In this document: one piece after another, positions 9,701-18,468 of the stretch
Layout of the letters: each line of letters starts with the position of its first letter
How positions within the stretch are numbered: position 1 is the first letter of the stretch
Source: Bacillota bacterium
Lineage (GTDB): Bacteria > Bacillota > Clostridia > Saccharofermentanales > DTU023
Reading direction: 5' to 3'
NCBI GenBank assembly: GCA_023426575.1
Contig: JAFAAL010000047.1
Location: 1-57,567, forward strand
DNA: 57,567 nucleotides
The notes under the pieces: generated by a model
What the model was told of the DNA's origin: nothing
Databases searched by the model: none
Seen by the model: the letters and a program-made list of their open reading frames with translations, nothing else
Made by a program: the position numbers and the translations under genes

Positions 9701-9779
9701 CGTAGACCGTCTTCCCCTGATTTTCAGGCTGCTCTAGAGCCGCCGTAAACGTCCTCGTGATGAGATCTTTAAGCTTCAA
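6705..9779 (-). CDS. nrdJ: Adenosylcobalamin-dependent ribonucleotide reductase, class II (NrdJ)
   Basis: Reduces ribonucleotides using an adenosylcobalamin-derived radical, independent of oxygen. The 1024 aa length and layout match the long class II enzymes: first redox Cys in TQASACFILSIED, the N-x-C-x-E active-site motif in STNPCGEYCF, the partner Cys in TSCNLASINVYKF, catalytic-barrel motifs such as VMAPTGTISFAMD, and a C-terminal zinc-ribbon or redox tail with CPEC, CLDC and a final GCS. GAGGGGAG lies just upstream of ATG 9779. The gene is followed by cobO, which makes its cofactor, and preceded by addAB on the same strand. Together with NrdAB this gives the cell both oxygen-dependent and oxygen-independent dNTP synthesis. 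Confidence 0.97.
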   Translation of the reverse strand: MKLKDLITRTFTAALEQPENQGKTVYDLFKWSRRDVQLLDYKTGETIVDMRDLEFPEHYSQQACDIIASKYFRKAGLPTERGHEESMRQVAHRLVTFWVKALLSNETITEEEAEILYDELVYALLAQYFAPNSPQWFNTGLKEAYGIAGGQSELYFYDPDTGEVKMSADTYTRTQASACFILSIEDKLLGQHSISDHYVTETKLFKGGSGTGTNFSAIRAGGEKLSGGGCSSGLMSFLRGLDRNAGAIKSGGTTRRAAKMVCLDVDHPEIEEFISWKAKEEDKVVALAKMGYDGDIDGEAYNTVSGQNSNNSVQFSDAFMKKVENLENDPEATWELKGRLDDTINREVKVRELWDLFNQSAWRCADPAPQYADTFNAWHTCPAGEDGELGARHNRINSTNPCGEYCFLDDTSCNLASINVYKFLKPRGQVEEGDCPYDLERFLHMVTIAQLVLEASIIWGQFPTADIARKTYNFRTTGLGFANLHSLLLSLALPYDSDQARAIAAALAGLMTGQSYYVSALMAERVGAFAKYELNKPYMQRVLRNHARAAGQLNDAPEGLSYELPRVDHGLLKRIGFGALSERLIESWAAALEAGEAHGYRNAQVSVMAPTGTISFAMDCASTSIEPFFSHVVYKKLVGGGYMKLANPLIKEALLRLGYSAAEASEIEGYIMREEDGMLVDGKFEGAPHLLPEHYPILDTANAMGTGKRFIHHLGHVKMVAAITPLISGAISKTVNLPGTATVEDFAHVVLESWKLGVKGITLYRDGSKFAQPLNLKLQGEDADELPLEDLSYAELLRRAHEQQEEIELMSRHHISRREKLLGVRSGRTHPAQIEDVKIYCTVNRNEEGEISEIYITTDREGTLIMGLLNSLSKTISVMLQYHIPAKDIAKMLRGQKYEPYGFVSRHPHIKYCSSISDLIAKIIDIESGDFSRVQVKAGELPESLSHQLSAKPEGGQKMSSGMTGHQAQRQIENEDYIHENAREAAKNGEKLYASTCPECSSTRMVRNGTCKVCLDCGATTGCS

Positions 9780-9805
9780 TTTGGCTATCTCCCCTCTATC
9801 TATGG

Positions 9806-9821
9806 AAATCTATATATTGGG
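9806..9821 (-). promoter_or_regulatory. Possible NrdR-box-like sequence upstream of nrdJ
   Basis: On the minus strand this reads CCCAATATATAGATTT, resembling the AT-rich NrdR box that regulates ribonucleotide reductase genes. A short palindrome GCTATCATAGC (9829-9839) lies about two helical turns upstream, not the usual three, and does not look like a second box. nrdR itself is not in the window, so this is a weak call. Confidence 0.3.
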
Positions 9822-9863
9822 TTGCTTGGCTATGATAGCAGAAAAGAAGCGCAAGAAATAGTG

Positions 9864-12800
9864 TTATCGTAAGATCTCGAGCTCTCTTCCCGCACGGATC
9901 AACCAGAGCAGCGTGCGTTTGACGGGTCTCTTGAGGATGCGCTCCAGCGCCTCGCGATAGTAATAGACTTGGCTGCCATAGCGCGCCTGCATGATCTCTG
10001 TCCACAGTGACTCATCTTCTGGCAGGCGATCGGACTTATAGTCCACCAAGGTGATCTCCCCCGCCTCATCGACATAGAAGAGGTCAATCATCCCCTGGAC
10101 CGCAATGATCTCCTCAGCCTCATCAGACCCGAGCTCTGGGGCAAAATCTCCCGCCCGCAGGGCCAGTGTAAAGGGTCGCTCCCGCTCGACCTGCTGGGCC
10201 GAGGCCATCTCCTCGGCCAAGTCAGAACGGCAGAAGGCACGAAGATAGTCGAGCACCTCGGATGCAGTGAGAAGTTCTAATTCAGAAGGCTCAATGAGCC
10301 CCTGATTTGCAACTTGCGCATAATGCGCCTCGAGAGCCGCCGAAAGCACCGTATCATCTGCCCCTCGAGCCAGCCTGATGAGCTCTGGATCGAGGTAGAG
10401 GAAGAGACGGTGGAGGAAGCTGCCGTAGGCCGTGGGCGTCATCCCTGTCTCATCGACGTCGATTGAGAGGGGCTCGATCGAGAGGCCCATCTCGCGCGCT
10501 AAGATATGGCTCTCAGGCGCCTCCTCTGTGTCTGAATCAGCAGCCGGCAGAATGTCAGCCGCGCCACGAGACGCCTTGCTGAGGTCTGAAACCGTCACCT
10601 TGCCCGGCAGTTCCAGGAGGGCACGGCGGGGCATCGGACGAGCACTGAGTTCGGCCATGGCGAGCGAGGCCGCGAGGGCCTCTTCAGCTGTCTCGGAGCC
10701 AGCGTCTTCTGGAAGTTCTTGCAGCTCAGCAGCCCTCTCGGCGAGTGCTGTCTGAAGCTCTCTAAGCAATTCTTCTTCAGATCTGAGTGCGAGGTCCAGC
10801 TGGGTGCGTGGTGTCAGTTCGAGCTTTCTGAGCTCCGATTTTTGGACTTCTGCAAAGGTCTGAGCGAGGCTCGGATCCTCCGCCTGGAGATCTGCCAGGA
10901 GCATCTCTAGATAGGATTTTGCGTAACGCGGCCTCGTCTCGAGGCTGTGCATAAACTCTTCTGCCTGACTGATCCTCTCTTTGAGTTTATCTTGGCGCAG
11001 GTTAGCGAGGATCGAGATCTCCTCTTCTGCCCGCGTCAGGGCCACATAGAGGAGACGGTAATTCTCTCCCATCTCCTCGCGCTTTTCCGCTTCGCTAAGG
11101 GCCGTCTCCCTAGGCAAGTTCAGCCTCTGATAAAAGTCTGGGATATAGCCTAAGCTGCCCAGTGCCAGCGGATACTCGCCCTCCTTAAAGTCATAGGCAG
11201 CCCCAGTCGCAGGGACGAGACCCCCGCCTGGCGCCGTCGAGAGGGAGACAAAATGGCTGCTTCTATTTTGCCAGAGGCTCTCTTCCGTCGCCGCCAAGAT
11301 GACGACGGGCGATTCGAGACCCTTGGCCCTGTGAATGGTCAGAAGCTGGACGCGCCCCGCGCTGCTCGGCTTCTGCTCGACGTCCAGTTCCATCATCTCG
11401 TCCCTTTGCTCCTTGATCGCCTCGACGAGACGGTGGAAGGGGCGACCCTCCTCATAGGCCGCATGGACCCAATCGAGGAAGAGCTCGAGGTCGAAGAGGC
11501 GGTCGAGGCCATCTTGGCTGTCGAGAGCGGCCAGGTATTCTCGGTAGGCGGGGACGCCGACAATCTCTTCCAGGACCTCCGGATAGGAACGAAGCGTCAG
11601 AGCCTCGCGCCAGATCTGGACCTGCGTCATCGCCCGGGCCAGCCGCTCGCGGCTCCCCGTCTGATGCTCTCCCTCGAGATATGCTTTTAATTTCTGATGG
11701 AAGTAGGGGCCCCCCGTGCTCTCCATATACTGTTTGAGCTCGGGAGTCGGGAGGGCGTGGTCGTAGGCTTTTGCCACTTGGAGGAGATCTTCTTCGGTGA
11801 TCACTTCGCCGTGGAGGGCAGAGCGCAGGTAGGCCAGGAGGGGGATGTCCTGCTCAGGATTCTCCAGGATCTCGACGAGGTGGGTGAGGAGCAGGAGCTG
11901 CTGGCTGTCGATCTTGAACTTGCGCGTGGCCGCGACGGGAATGTCAAAGAGCTGTAGGACGCCCGCAATGTTTTCAATTTGCCCATTCGTCCGGCAGAGC
12001 AGCATGATGTCCTGATACTGATAGCCCTTCTGACGGTAGCGCAGGATCTCCCTGACGGTCTCGAGCGCTGTCCAGTCGATCTCGCGACGGCCGTCTAGGA
12101 TGCTCTGGACCGTCTCGGTATAGGCTCCGAAGCCACCCTCGGGAAGCTCCACTTCACCCGCCTTGGCCGGATGACAGAGGATATTCAATTGAACAGGCCG
12201 ATTTGCGCCCGCGTCGCACTCCAGCTCGCGCCCCGCCAGAAGCATCTGCCGATCCGCATAGCTGATGCCCGTCGAGCTGCGTGTCATCAGGCGATTAAAG
12301 AGCTCGTTAATGTAGTCGAGCGTGAGGCTCTGCGTCCGAAAATTCGTGCTGAGGAGGAGGGTCTCGCCGCGCTCGGGACGCTGGGCGAGAAGCTCTGCTC
12401 GCGCCATAAAGAGCGCTGGCTCAGCATGGCGGAAGCGGTAGATGGACTGCTTGACATCGCCGACCATGAAGCGAAACTGCCCCTCTCTCCCCAGCTGCTC
12501 GAGGAGCTCGTCCTGGAGCGGCGAGGTGTCCTGATATTCGTCAATATAGATTTCACGATAAGAGGCCGCGACATGCGCCTGAATCTCCGGCTCGCGCAAG
12601 AGCTTGAGTGCCAGATGCTCGAGATCACTAAAGTCGACCACATTCTGCGCCAGCTTCAGCCCCTGATAGGCCGTGTCGAGCTCGAGGAGCAAGTCTGCAT
12701 AGCTCCTGCCATAGAGGGCGGAATCTCGTAAAATCTGGGCAAAAGCCTCTTGCGGCAAAGTATAGACGCCAGGATATTGCTCTAATTCGTAATCCTCCCC

Positions 12801-13994
12801 GAGCGCCGCCTCCGTGAAGATTCCTGTCAGGAGATTGAGGAAGGGGGCGATCTCTTCGCCGTAGAAATACCTCAGCGCCGTCTTACTCTCACTGCTGCTC
12901 AGTTTTCTCAGAGCGGGGGGCGGCGCCACCTTCATCATCTCCTCGCCGAGACGATGCCAACGCGCCCAGAGCTGGCTGAGTTTTGAGAGTTCCTCGGCAG
13001 AGCTATCTCCTGAAGCACTGTTGAGTACTTCAGAGAGGAGCTCAAGTTCAGATCTCAGCGCGCCGATTCTCCCAGGGCCAAAGAAGTCAATGAGCGCTTG
13101 CAGCGCGAGGTACTCCTGCGCCTTCGATTTTTTCTTCTGCCAATTCTTGACATAATAATCGTCATGCTCCAATTGGGGCATGGCCTCGATAAAGCGCGCG
13201 AGGGCTGGCTCCGTCTGCTTGAAAATCATCTGATAGCTCGGCGATTGGAGGCTGAACTCGCTATCTTGCTCTGCCTCTTCGACCGCCGCCTCGAGCGCCT
13301 CGCGGTAGTCGGCAAGACTTCTCAAGAAGGCGTGGTGCTGCCTGAGACTTGCGCGGAGCGTCTTGTCGTCGAGGAGATTGTCTTGAGCTTCCAAGAATTT
13401 ATTGAAAGCTAGAAAATCATCCTCATCTAGTTCTGGCTGGCCCAGCGCCACCTTGAAATTACGATAGGCCTCCTCACCCATCAAGGCGCGCTGACCCATC
13501 TCCTCATATCTCGCGCCGAGGACCTGATCGAGAGCCTGGTCGAGCAGCGCCTTCTGCTCGAAGCCACTGATAATCCGCGTCTTCGTGATGGCGAGCGGCG
13601 TGCCAAGCTCTGCCAGTTCCAACTGATAGCGCTGGAGCACTTGCCAGGCAAAGGCGTGAATCGTCGAAATCTGGGCGAGGGCCAGGCGCTCGCGAATCTC
13701 CCGCCACTTTTTAATCGTCTCCGCGGGCCGCGCGCCAGCTTCTGTCCAGATCAGCTGGTCGAGGCGCTCTTCAATCTTTTGGCGCATCTGGCGGGCGGCC
13801 TTTTCCGTAAAGGTTAAGACGAGGAGCTCCTCGGGGACGAGGTGATGACCCTCCCCCTCAGCAGCCGTCAGGCGCTGAACGACACGCTCGGAGAGCACCG
13901 AGGTCTTGCCACTTCCCGCCCCCGCCATCAGGAGGATCTCGGGACGCTCCGCGTAGGAGATGGCTCGTACTTGTTCTTCAGTCCACTTTTTCAT
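9864..13994 (-). CDS. addA: ATP-dependent helicase/nuclease subunit A (AddA)
   Basis: Motor and nuclease subunit of AddAB, which resects double-strand breaks for RecA loading. The 1376 aa protein has UvrD-type helicase motifs: Walker A AGAGSGKT at residues 24-31, Walker B region YIDEYQDTSPLQ near residue ~480, VGDVKQSIYRFRHA, and LLTIHRAKGLE in the second helicase half. A RecB-family nuclease domain sits at the C-terminus with the catalytic motif LVDYKSDRLP at ~1330. The ATG overlaps the stop of addB by 4 nt (ATGA), so the two are translationally coupled. The downstream neighbour nrdJ is 84 nt away. The size is slightly above the usual ~1200-1250 aa. Confidence 0.96.
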   Translation of the reverse strand: MKKWTEEQVRAISYAERPEILLMAGAGSGKTSVLSERVVQRLTAAEGEGHHLVPEELLVLTFTEKAARQMRQKIEERLDQLIWTEAGARPAETIKKWREIRERLALAQISTIHAFAWQVLQRYQLELAELGTPLAITKTRIISGFEQKALLDQALDQVLGARYEEMGQRALMGEEAYRNFKVALGQPELDEDDFLAFNKFLEAQDNLLDDKTLRASLRQHHAFLRSLADYREALEAAVEEAEQDSEFSLQSPSYQMIFKQTEPALARFIEAMPQLEHDDYYVKNWQKKKSKAQEYLALQALIDFFGPGRIGALRSELELLSEVLNSASGDSSAEELSKLSQLWARWHRLGEEMMKVAPPPALRKLSSSESKTALRYFYGEEIAPFLNLLTGIFTEAALGEDYELEQYPGVYTLPQEAFAQILRDSALYGRSYADLLLELDTAYQGLKLAQNVVDFSDLEHLALKLLREPEIQAHVAASYREIYIDEYQDTSPLQDELLEQLGREGQFRFMVGDVKQSIYRFRHAEPALFMARAELLAQRPERGETLLLSTNFRTQSLTLDYINELFNRLMTRSSTGISYADRQMLLAGRELECDAGANRPVQLNILCHPAKAGEVELPEGGFGAYTETVQSILDGRREIDWTALETVREILRYRQKGYQYQDIMLLCRTNGQIENIAGVLQLFDIPVAATRKFKIDSQQLLLLTHLVEILENPEQDIPLLAYLRSALHGEVITEEDLLQVAKAYDHALPTPELKQYMESTGGPYFHQKLKAYLEGEHQTGSRERLARAMTQVQIWREALTLRSYPEVLEEIVGVPAYREYLAALDSQDGLDRLFDLELFLDWVHAAYEEGRPFHRLVEAIKEQRDEMMELDVEQKPSSAGRVQLLTIHRAKGLESPVVILAATEESLWQNRSSHFVSLSTAPGGGLVPATGAAYDFKEGEYPLALGSLGYIPDFYQRLNLPRETALSEAEKREEMGENYRLLYVALTRAEEEISILANLRQDKLKERISQAEEFMHSLETRPRYAKSYLEMLLADLQAEDPSLAQTFAEVQKSELRKLELTPRTQLDLALRSEEELLRELQTALAERAAELQELPEDAGSETAEEALAASLAMAELSARPMPRRALLELPGKVTVSDLSKASRGAADILPAADSDTEEAPESHILAREMGLSIEPLSIDVDETGMTPTAYGSFLHRLFLYLDPELIRLARGADDTVLSAALEAHYAQVANQGLIEPSELELLTASEVLDYLRAFCRSDLAEEMASAQQVERERPFTLALRAGDFAPELGSDEAEEIIAVQGMIDLFYVDEAGEITLVDYKSDRLPEDESLWTEIMQARYGSQVYYYREALERILKRPVKRTLLWLIRAGRELEILR

Positions 13995-16900
13995 ACAGTC
14001 TCCTCCTCATTTGGGCCGTCCTGCAGCTTCTCCTCATCCGTCGCCGCGCGCAAAATCTCGACGCGACGCCTGATCTGACGGCGATCATAGCCACAGCTCG
14101 CCTTGTAGGGGCAGTACTGACAGGGCAGCGCCTCGCTCTGACTCGCCTTCTCACTCAGCCTAGGCCTCGCAGAAATGTCACCCCCGTAAAATTCTGTGAG
14201 GCTTGCGCTCGCGAGCTCTGCACCACGACTTGCAAGCTTCTCAGATGAGTAAGAGCCTTTAACTCCCGATGTCTTGAGCGCTGGCTCCACGAGAGACTTC
14301 GCACTGAGAGCTGCGACATGGGGTCGTTCGTCCCTGAGATTTAAGAGTTTGGCCTCCATCACGGGCAGTTCGGGCATCATCTGTTGGCAGGCATAGATGT
14401 AGAGGGGAAGCTGCAATTCGAGACCGACCTCGAGATTCTTCTCTTGACTCTCCGTCATCCCCGTCTTGTAGTCATAGAGGGCAAGCGCCTCGGGAACACC
14501 CTCCTCCAGGAGGGCATCGACCCGGTCAATAATCCCGCGCAGCTCCAGCCTCCGCTCTTCTCCTCGATAGGAGAAGGGCAGCGTCACCGCCTCCCCCTCT
14601 CCGGGGAAGCGCCACTCCTGCCGCCAGAGTTCATATCCTTCGTTTTTATTTTTTGCGAGCAAAGCCACAAAATCGATCAAGTTCCGCTTCAGTCGCAGAC
14701 CCTCATGGCCGTAGACCTCGGGTCTCATCCAGAGCTCGAAGCCTGGCTCCTGCGCTACTTGACGGTAGAGCGGCTCGAGAATCTCGCGCCCAATCTTCGC
14801 CTCTCGCCACTGCTGCTGGGTCTCAAGATCTTCTGCGGCGACTGCCTGCAGCTCCTCGGCTATGGCCGAGAGCTCGGGGCCCAATAGCTCGAGCAAGCGA
14901 TGGACAAAGGTTCCAATCTGCCGTGGATCCGGCTGGGCCTCATAGCGCTCCTTGCCCTGGATAATATGATTCATAAAGGCCTGGTACGGACAGGCCGCCA
15001 GAGTCTCTAGAGAACTCGCCGACCAGCTCAGCCCCTCGCTGACAAATGAAGACAGCGCCTCTTCTCCGAGCAGGATCTCTCCCGTCTTATTGAGACTCGG
15101 CTCCGCCGTCACAGTCCGCTCATTGAGCTCAGCCTCCGTCTGGATAGGCTGCCAAGCCGCATGAACCGCCTCCGGCCACTGTTTTTTATAGAGGGCGAGG
15201 AGGCGCCTTCTGGAACTCCTCCCCAGTGCCCGCTGATCTGGCAAATCGTCAGCCTGTAAGATTTGCACAGTCACCCCTGGCAGTTTTAAGAGGCGGACTT
15301 CCGCGGGCGAGAGTCGCTCACTCTTATATCCTTCACCATCCTGCGTGAGAGGCCCACAGTGGTAGAAGACGAGCGCCCTTTCAGGCAGCGCAAAAATCTG
15401 CGACAGGAGATAGTGATGGCTGGCTGGTAGGTCTGCGCGGAAATTCGGGAAATTCTGCCCCAGCTCTCGCTTCAGCCACTCCCGCTCCGCCGAGTTTAGA
15501 AGTCCCTCCGCGGGAGGGGGCGGAGGCAGACTCTCCACCGAGGAATTGAAGAGAAAGAGATAGTCCACTTCCTTTTGCAAGAGGGCCCGCAGCGGCAGAA
15601 GATGCACGCGGTCGAGCCCCTGCGGAATCGTCGGGGGCAGACTCATACTGAGCGCCGAGAGAATCAATTCGTAAAAGGCCTCCGCCCTCAGCCTCTCCCC
15701 AGTCTCGAGACTTGCGATCTCGCTAAAGATCTGGCCGAGGGCCTGCCAGGCTCTGGCGAGAACAGCTGCCGTCTCCGACTGCGGCTCCCGCTCGAGGTAG
15801 CGCTCGAGGGCAGTATAGCTCCGAAGATCCGTATTCAGGACAGTCTGCCAAGCTGAGACGAGCTCGGCGCCTGTCCCCTCTGTCGGCAGAGCCGCCAGCG
15901 TCTCAATGAGGGCATCGATGAGAGTAGCTGCCTGCTCTAAGTCACTCAAGGTCGTATCGAGCCCTGACTTGAGCTCAGACCAGTAGCGCCAGCCCTGGGC
16001 GAGCGCAAGATTTTCCAAGCGGTCGATCGCCTCGAGTGAGAGTTCCTCCGGTCTCAGCACAGAGCGCAAAGTGGCTAGGATGTCACGAACACGCCGCTCC
16101 CCCGCCTGAATGGCAAAGAGCCCCCGTAAATAGCGATAGAGGGCCGAATCTTGAAGGGCAATCGGCAGGGAGAGATCCGTCTCGAGCTCAAAGTCGTGGA
16201 AGACCTGACGTAAGAGCCGCTCATCGCGAGGGTCTAAAACAGCGACGGCAATGCGCTTTCTCCGTACCCCTGAGAGGACGAGACGCTTAATCTCACCTGC
16301 GAGAAAGTCCGCCGCCATAAAGCGGTCAGGCGCAGAGATCAAGCCGTAGTCAAAGGGCCGAGCTCCAGCCCTCCCTCCCGCCGCCTTAAATTCTTGTGGA
16401 TTTTCGACGAGATAGTCACTGAGGGCCACAGCCGCAGGATTCCTCTCATCTGGTATCAAAGCGAAGTCGAGCCCCTCCTCCCCTACGAGCTCATAGAGCT
16501 GACGCAGAGTTTCTTCAGCCAATTGCGAGCTTCCCGTCACGATCTCAGCGCCTGGCTCCGCAAGAGGCAGAGCAAAATGAATTGTCGCCCCACGCTTCAG
16601 GAGCGCTCTGATCATGAGAAGTTCTGCCTGAGTGAGGAGCCGCAGATCACCGTAGCCGACAAGCCAGAACGTCGCCGTTTCTAAGAAAGCACTTGCCCGC
16701 TTAATAGACTCCTCGGGGACTAAGATCCGCTCGGCCATCAGTGAGATGAGATCCGAGAGGGCGTAGCTCTGGCTCTCAGCCAGGGCCTCGAGATAATCTC
16801 CATAGAGATTGGAGACTTCCATCAGTTTCGCCTGGCTCGAGGCCAGTGGCACAGTTCTCGAAATCTCGAGGAGCGCATCCGCTGCCACCCCCTGACGCTT

Positions 16901-17278
16901 AAAGTCGCCGAGGACTGCGAGAATCTCCGTCAGATTGTGACTGCTCCAGCTCATGCGCGAGAGCTTTGGGTAGCGCTCAGGCGATTTTTGAATCAGGCGA
17001 CGGAGATTTAAGAGCTCGGCAAAGGGCGAGAGACTCTTCCCCGGGGCCCCCACCGCCATGAGAAGGCGCTCAGAGAGCCTTCTAAAACTCAGGACCTCGG
17101 CCATCATCAGACCGGAGGGCGAGAACTTTTCAAGATAGCGACGCTCCGCTTCGGCCTTGAGCCCTTCGGGCACGATGAGATAGGCCCGCCGCTGCGGTTC
17201 TAAATCTGTAAACTCTTGAATTTCTGAGAGCGCCTGATTGAGGAGCGCTCGTGGATCGAGACTGGTGAGAACGCGCAT
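13991..17278 (-). CDS. addB: ATP-dependent helicase/nuclease subunit B (AddB)
   Basis: Partner of AddA. The 1095 aa protein has the AddB C-terminal nuclease with the catalytic DYKTG motif and the scattered iron-sulfur cysteines typical of AddB: CPYQAFMNH upstream, then CQYCPYKASC near the C-terminus. The N-terminal Walker A present in some AddB proteins is not seen: the first 60 residues contain no GxxGxGKT, as in RexB-like variants. The gene ends in TGA that overlaps the addA ATG, direct evidence that UGA is a normal stop here. It is the first gene of the leftward operon. The 250 bp upstream hold no clear promoter for it. Confidence 0.93.
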   Translation of the reverse strand: MRVLTSLDPRALLNQALSEIQEFTDLEPQRRAYLIVPEGLKAEAERRYLEKFSPSGLMMAEVLSFRRLSERLLMAVGAPGKSLSPFAELLNLRRLIQKSPERYPKLSRMSWSSHNLTEILAVLGDFKRQGVAADALLEISRTVPLASSQAKLMEVSNLYGDYLEALAESQSYALSDLISLMAERILVPEESIKRASAFLETATFWLVGYGDLRLLTQAELLMIRALLKRGATIHFALPLAEPGAEIVTGSSQLAEETLRQLYELVGEEGLDFALIPDERNPAAVALSDYLVENPQEFKAAGGRAGARPFDYGLISAPDRFMAADFLAGEIKRLVLSGVRRKRIAVAVLDPRDERLLRQVFHDFELETDLSLPIALQDSALYRYLRGLFAIQAGERRVRDILATLRSVLRPEELSLEAIDRLENLALAQGWRYWSELKSGLDTTLSDLEQAATLIDALIETLAALPTEGTGAELVSAWQTVLNTDLRSYTALERYLEREPQSETAAVLARAWQALGQIFSEIASLETGERLRAEAFYELILSALSMSLPPTIPQGLDRVHLLPLRALLQKEVDYLFLFNSSVESLPPPPPAEGLLNSAEREWLKRELGQNFPNFRADLPASHHYLLSQIFALPERALVFYHCGPLTQDGEGYKSERLSPAEVRLLKLPGVTVQILQADDLPDQRALGRSSRRRLLALYKKQWPEAVHAAWQPIQTEAELNERTVTAEPSLNKTGEILLGEEALSSFVSEGLSWSASSLETLAACPYQAFMNHIIQGKERYEAQPDPRQIGTFVHRLLELLGPELSAIAEELQAVAAEDLETQQQWREAKIGREILEPLYRQVAQEPGFELWMRPEVYGHEGLRLKRNLIDFVALLAKNKNEGYELWRQEWRFPGEGEAVTLPFSYRGEERRLELRGIIDRVDALLEEGVPEALALYDYKTGMTESQEKNLEVGLELQLPLYIYACQQMMPELPVMEAKLLNLRDERPHVAALSAKSLVEPALKTSGVKGSYSSEKLASRGAELASASLTEFYGGDISARPRLSEKASQSEALPCQYCPYKASCGYDRRQIRRRVEILRAATDEEKLQDGPNEEETV

Positions 17279-17497
17279 AGATTAGACCTCAATCAATGAG
17301 CAGAGCCATACGAGCCTGCGACTATTCTTTCCACTACAGGATGCAGCGATAAATTTTTTCTCAAACATACGAGCAGCCCTCCTCTGCCTTCCTATAATTT
17401 ATCAGCATTTATCGGCCCCCGCACTTTTTGCAAGGGAAAAAATGGCTGTATCCGCATATTTTGATAGCCAATATCATGTCACTTCCTCTCAATCCGT

Positions 17498-17503
17498 TAT
17501 AAT
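17498..17503 (+). promoter_or_regulatory. Candidate -10 element upstream of yihY-like gene
   Basis: TATAAT at 17498-17503, 25 nt before ATG 17529, with GAGGAGG between. No good -35 at 16-18 nt is visible, and TG is not at the extended -10 position (CGTTATAAT). The rest of 17279-17497 shows no gene or clear RNA structure. Confidence 0.4.
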
Positions 17504-17528
17504 GAGGGTATCGAGGAGGCCAGAAGAT

Positions 17529-18467
17529 ATGAATGTCAAACACAGATGGACAAATCTCCAGGCGAGGATCTCGCTCTATAAAGATAAGCTTCAGACCTTT
17601 CAAAATCGCGACTGCGATTCTGAGGCGTCTCTAGCCTGTTTCTCTCAGCGCTTTCTCTCTGATTTCAAACGCTTTGATATCAGTCTGAACTCCGCCTCTC
17701 TCGCCTTCTTCATGATCTTTTCTATCTTTCCGCTCTGTCTTCTGATCACCTCCGTTCTCTCGATGTCGGGCACCTTTGACAGTGCGAGCAAGTCGCTTGC
17801 CAATTTTGCTCGCTTCCTCCCGCCCGCTGTCTTCAAATTCATTCATGACATCTTCTCGAGCCTTCGGGAGAGCAAGTCCTTCTCCTTTGGGCTCATCGGC
17901 GTCCTCTCCCTCTTCTGGGCGGCGTCCAAGGGGATCAATCTCCTCCTCGGCACGCTCTATCGCATCTATGAGCATGAGAAGGGCGGCAAGCTCGTCTTCC
18001 TCCGCCGCCTGATCGCCATCGTCCTCCTGCTCCTCATGGCGCTCTCTGTGCTCGTCCTACCCCTCGTCTTGAGTGGCGGTCAGCTGGTCCTCAAGACGCT
18101 GCAAAAGCGCCTCTTCCCCGATCTCCAGGTCGGTCTCATCAGTGTCTTCTCCTACCTCCTCGCCTTTGCCTATCTCGGCTTCGCCTTTGCGATTCTCTAT
18201 CATCTCGCCAGTGGCAAAGAGGGCCCCTTTGGCCTCTCCTTCCTCATCGGCCTCGCCGCTGCAAGTGGCTGGCTCCTGATCTCCAGAGTCTTCGGCCTAC
18301 TGATCGCAGGCCCCCTCAAATATTCGGCCGTCATGGGCTCGCTCACGGGCATTCTCGCCCTGATGCTCTGGCTCTACTTCAGTGCCATGACGCTTCTCCT
18401 CATGGCCCTGATCCACAAGCAAATCTTAATCAATCGCCGCGTCAAAGCGGAGAGAAAGGTCTCTTAA
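17529..18467 (+). CDS. YihY/BrkB-family integral membrane protein
   Basis: Polytopic membrane protein of the YihY/UPF0761 family (once misnamed ribonuclease BN); the biochemical function is unknown. The ~312 aa chain has about six hydrophobic segments, the first at FFMIFSIFPLCLLITSVLSM and the last near LTGILALMLWLYFSAMTLLL. The family-typical LFWAASKGINLLLGTLYRIY occurs in the middle. ATG 17529 was chosen because GAGGAGG lies just upstream; an earlier in-frame ATG at 17442 lacks a ribosome binding site and would add 29 residues of unlikely sequence. The stop at 18467 touches the start of the methyltransferase gene, so the two are probably co-transcribed. Family assignment is firm; a role in arsenic handling is not implied. 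Confidence 0.88.
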   Translation: MNVKHRWTNLQARISLYKDKLQTFQNRDCDSEASLACFSQRFLSDFKRFDISLNSASLAFFMIFSIFPLCLLITSVLSMSGTFDSASKSLANFARFLPPAVFKFIHDIFSSLRESKSFSFGLIGVLSLFWAASKGINLLLGTLYRIYEHEKGGKLVFLRRLIAIVLLLLMALSVLVLPLVLSGGQLVLKTLQKRLFPDLQVGLISVFSYLLAFAYLGFAFAILYHLASGKEGPFGLSFLIGLAAASGWLLISRVFGLLIAGPLKYSAVMGSLTGILALMLWLYFSAMTLLLMALIHKQILINRRVKAERKVS

Positions 18468-18468
18468 A

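Noticed and set aside
9780..9863. Cobalamin riboswitch upstream of nrdJ
   Set aside because: The gap is only 84 nt and holds none of the conserved B12-box sequence; too short for the aptamer.
13991..13994. A code in which UGA means Trp, to explain the arsM UGA
   Set aside because: addB ends in TGA overlapping the addA ATG, and the desulfurase gene also ends in TGA at the expected length; Trp is encoded by TGG throughout.
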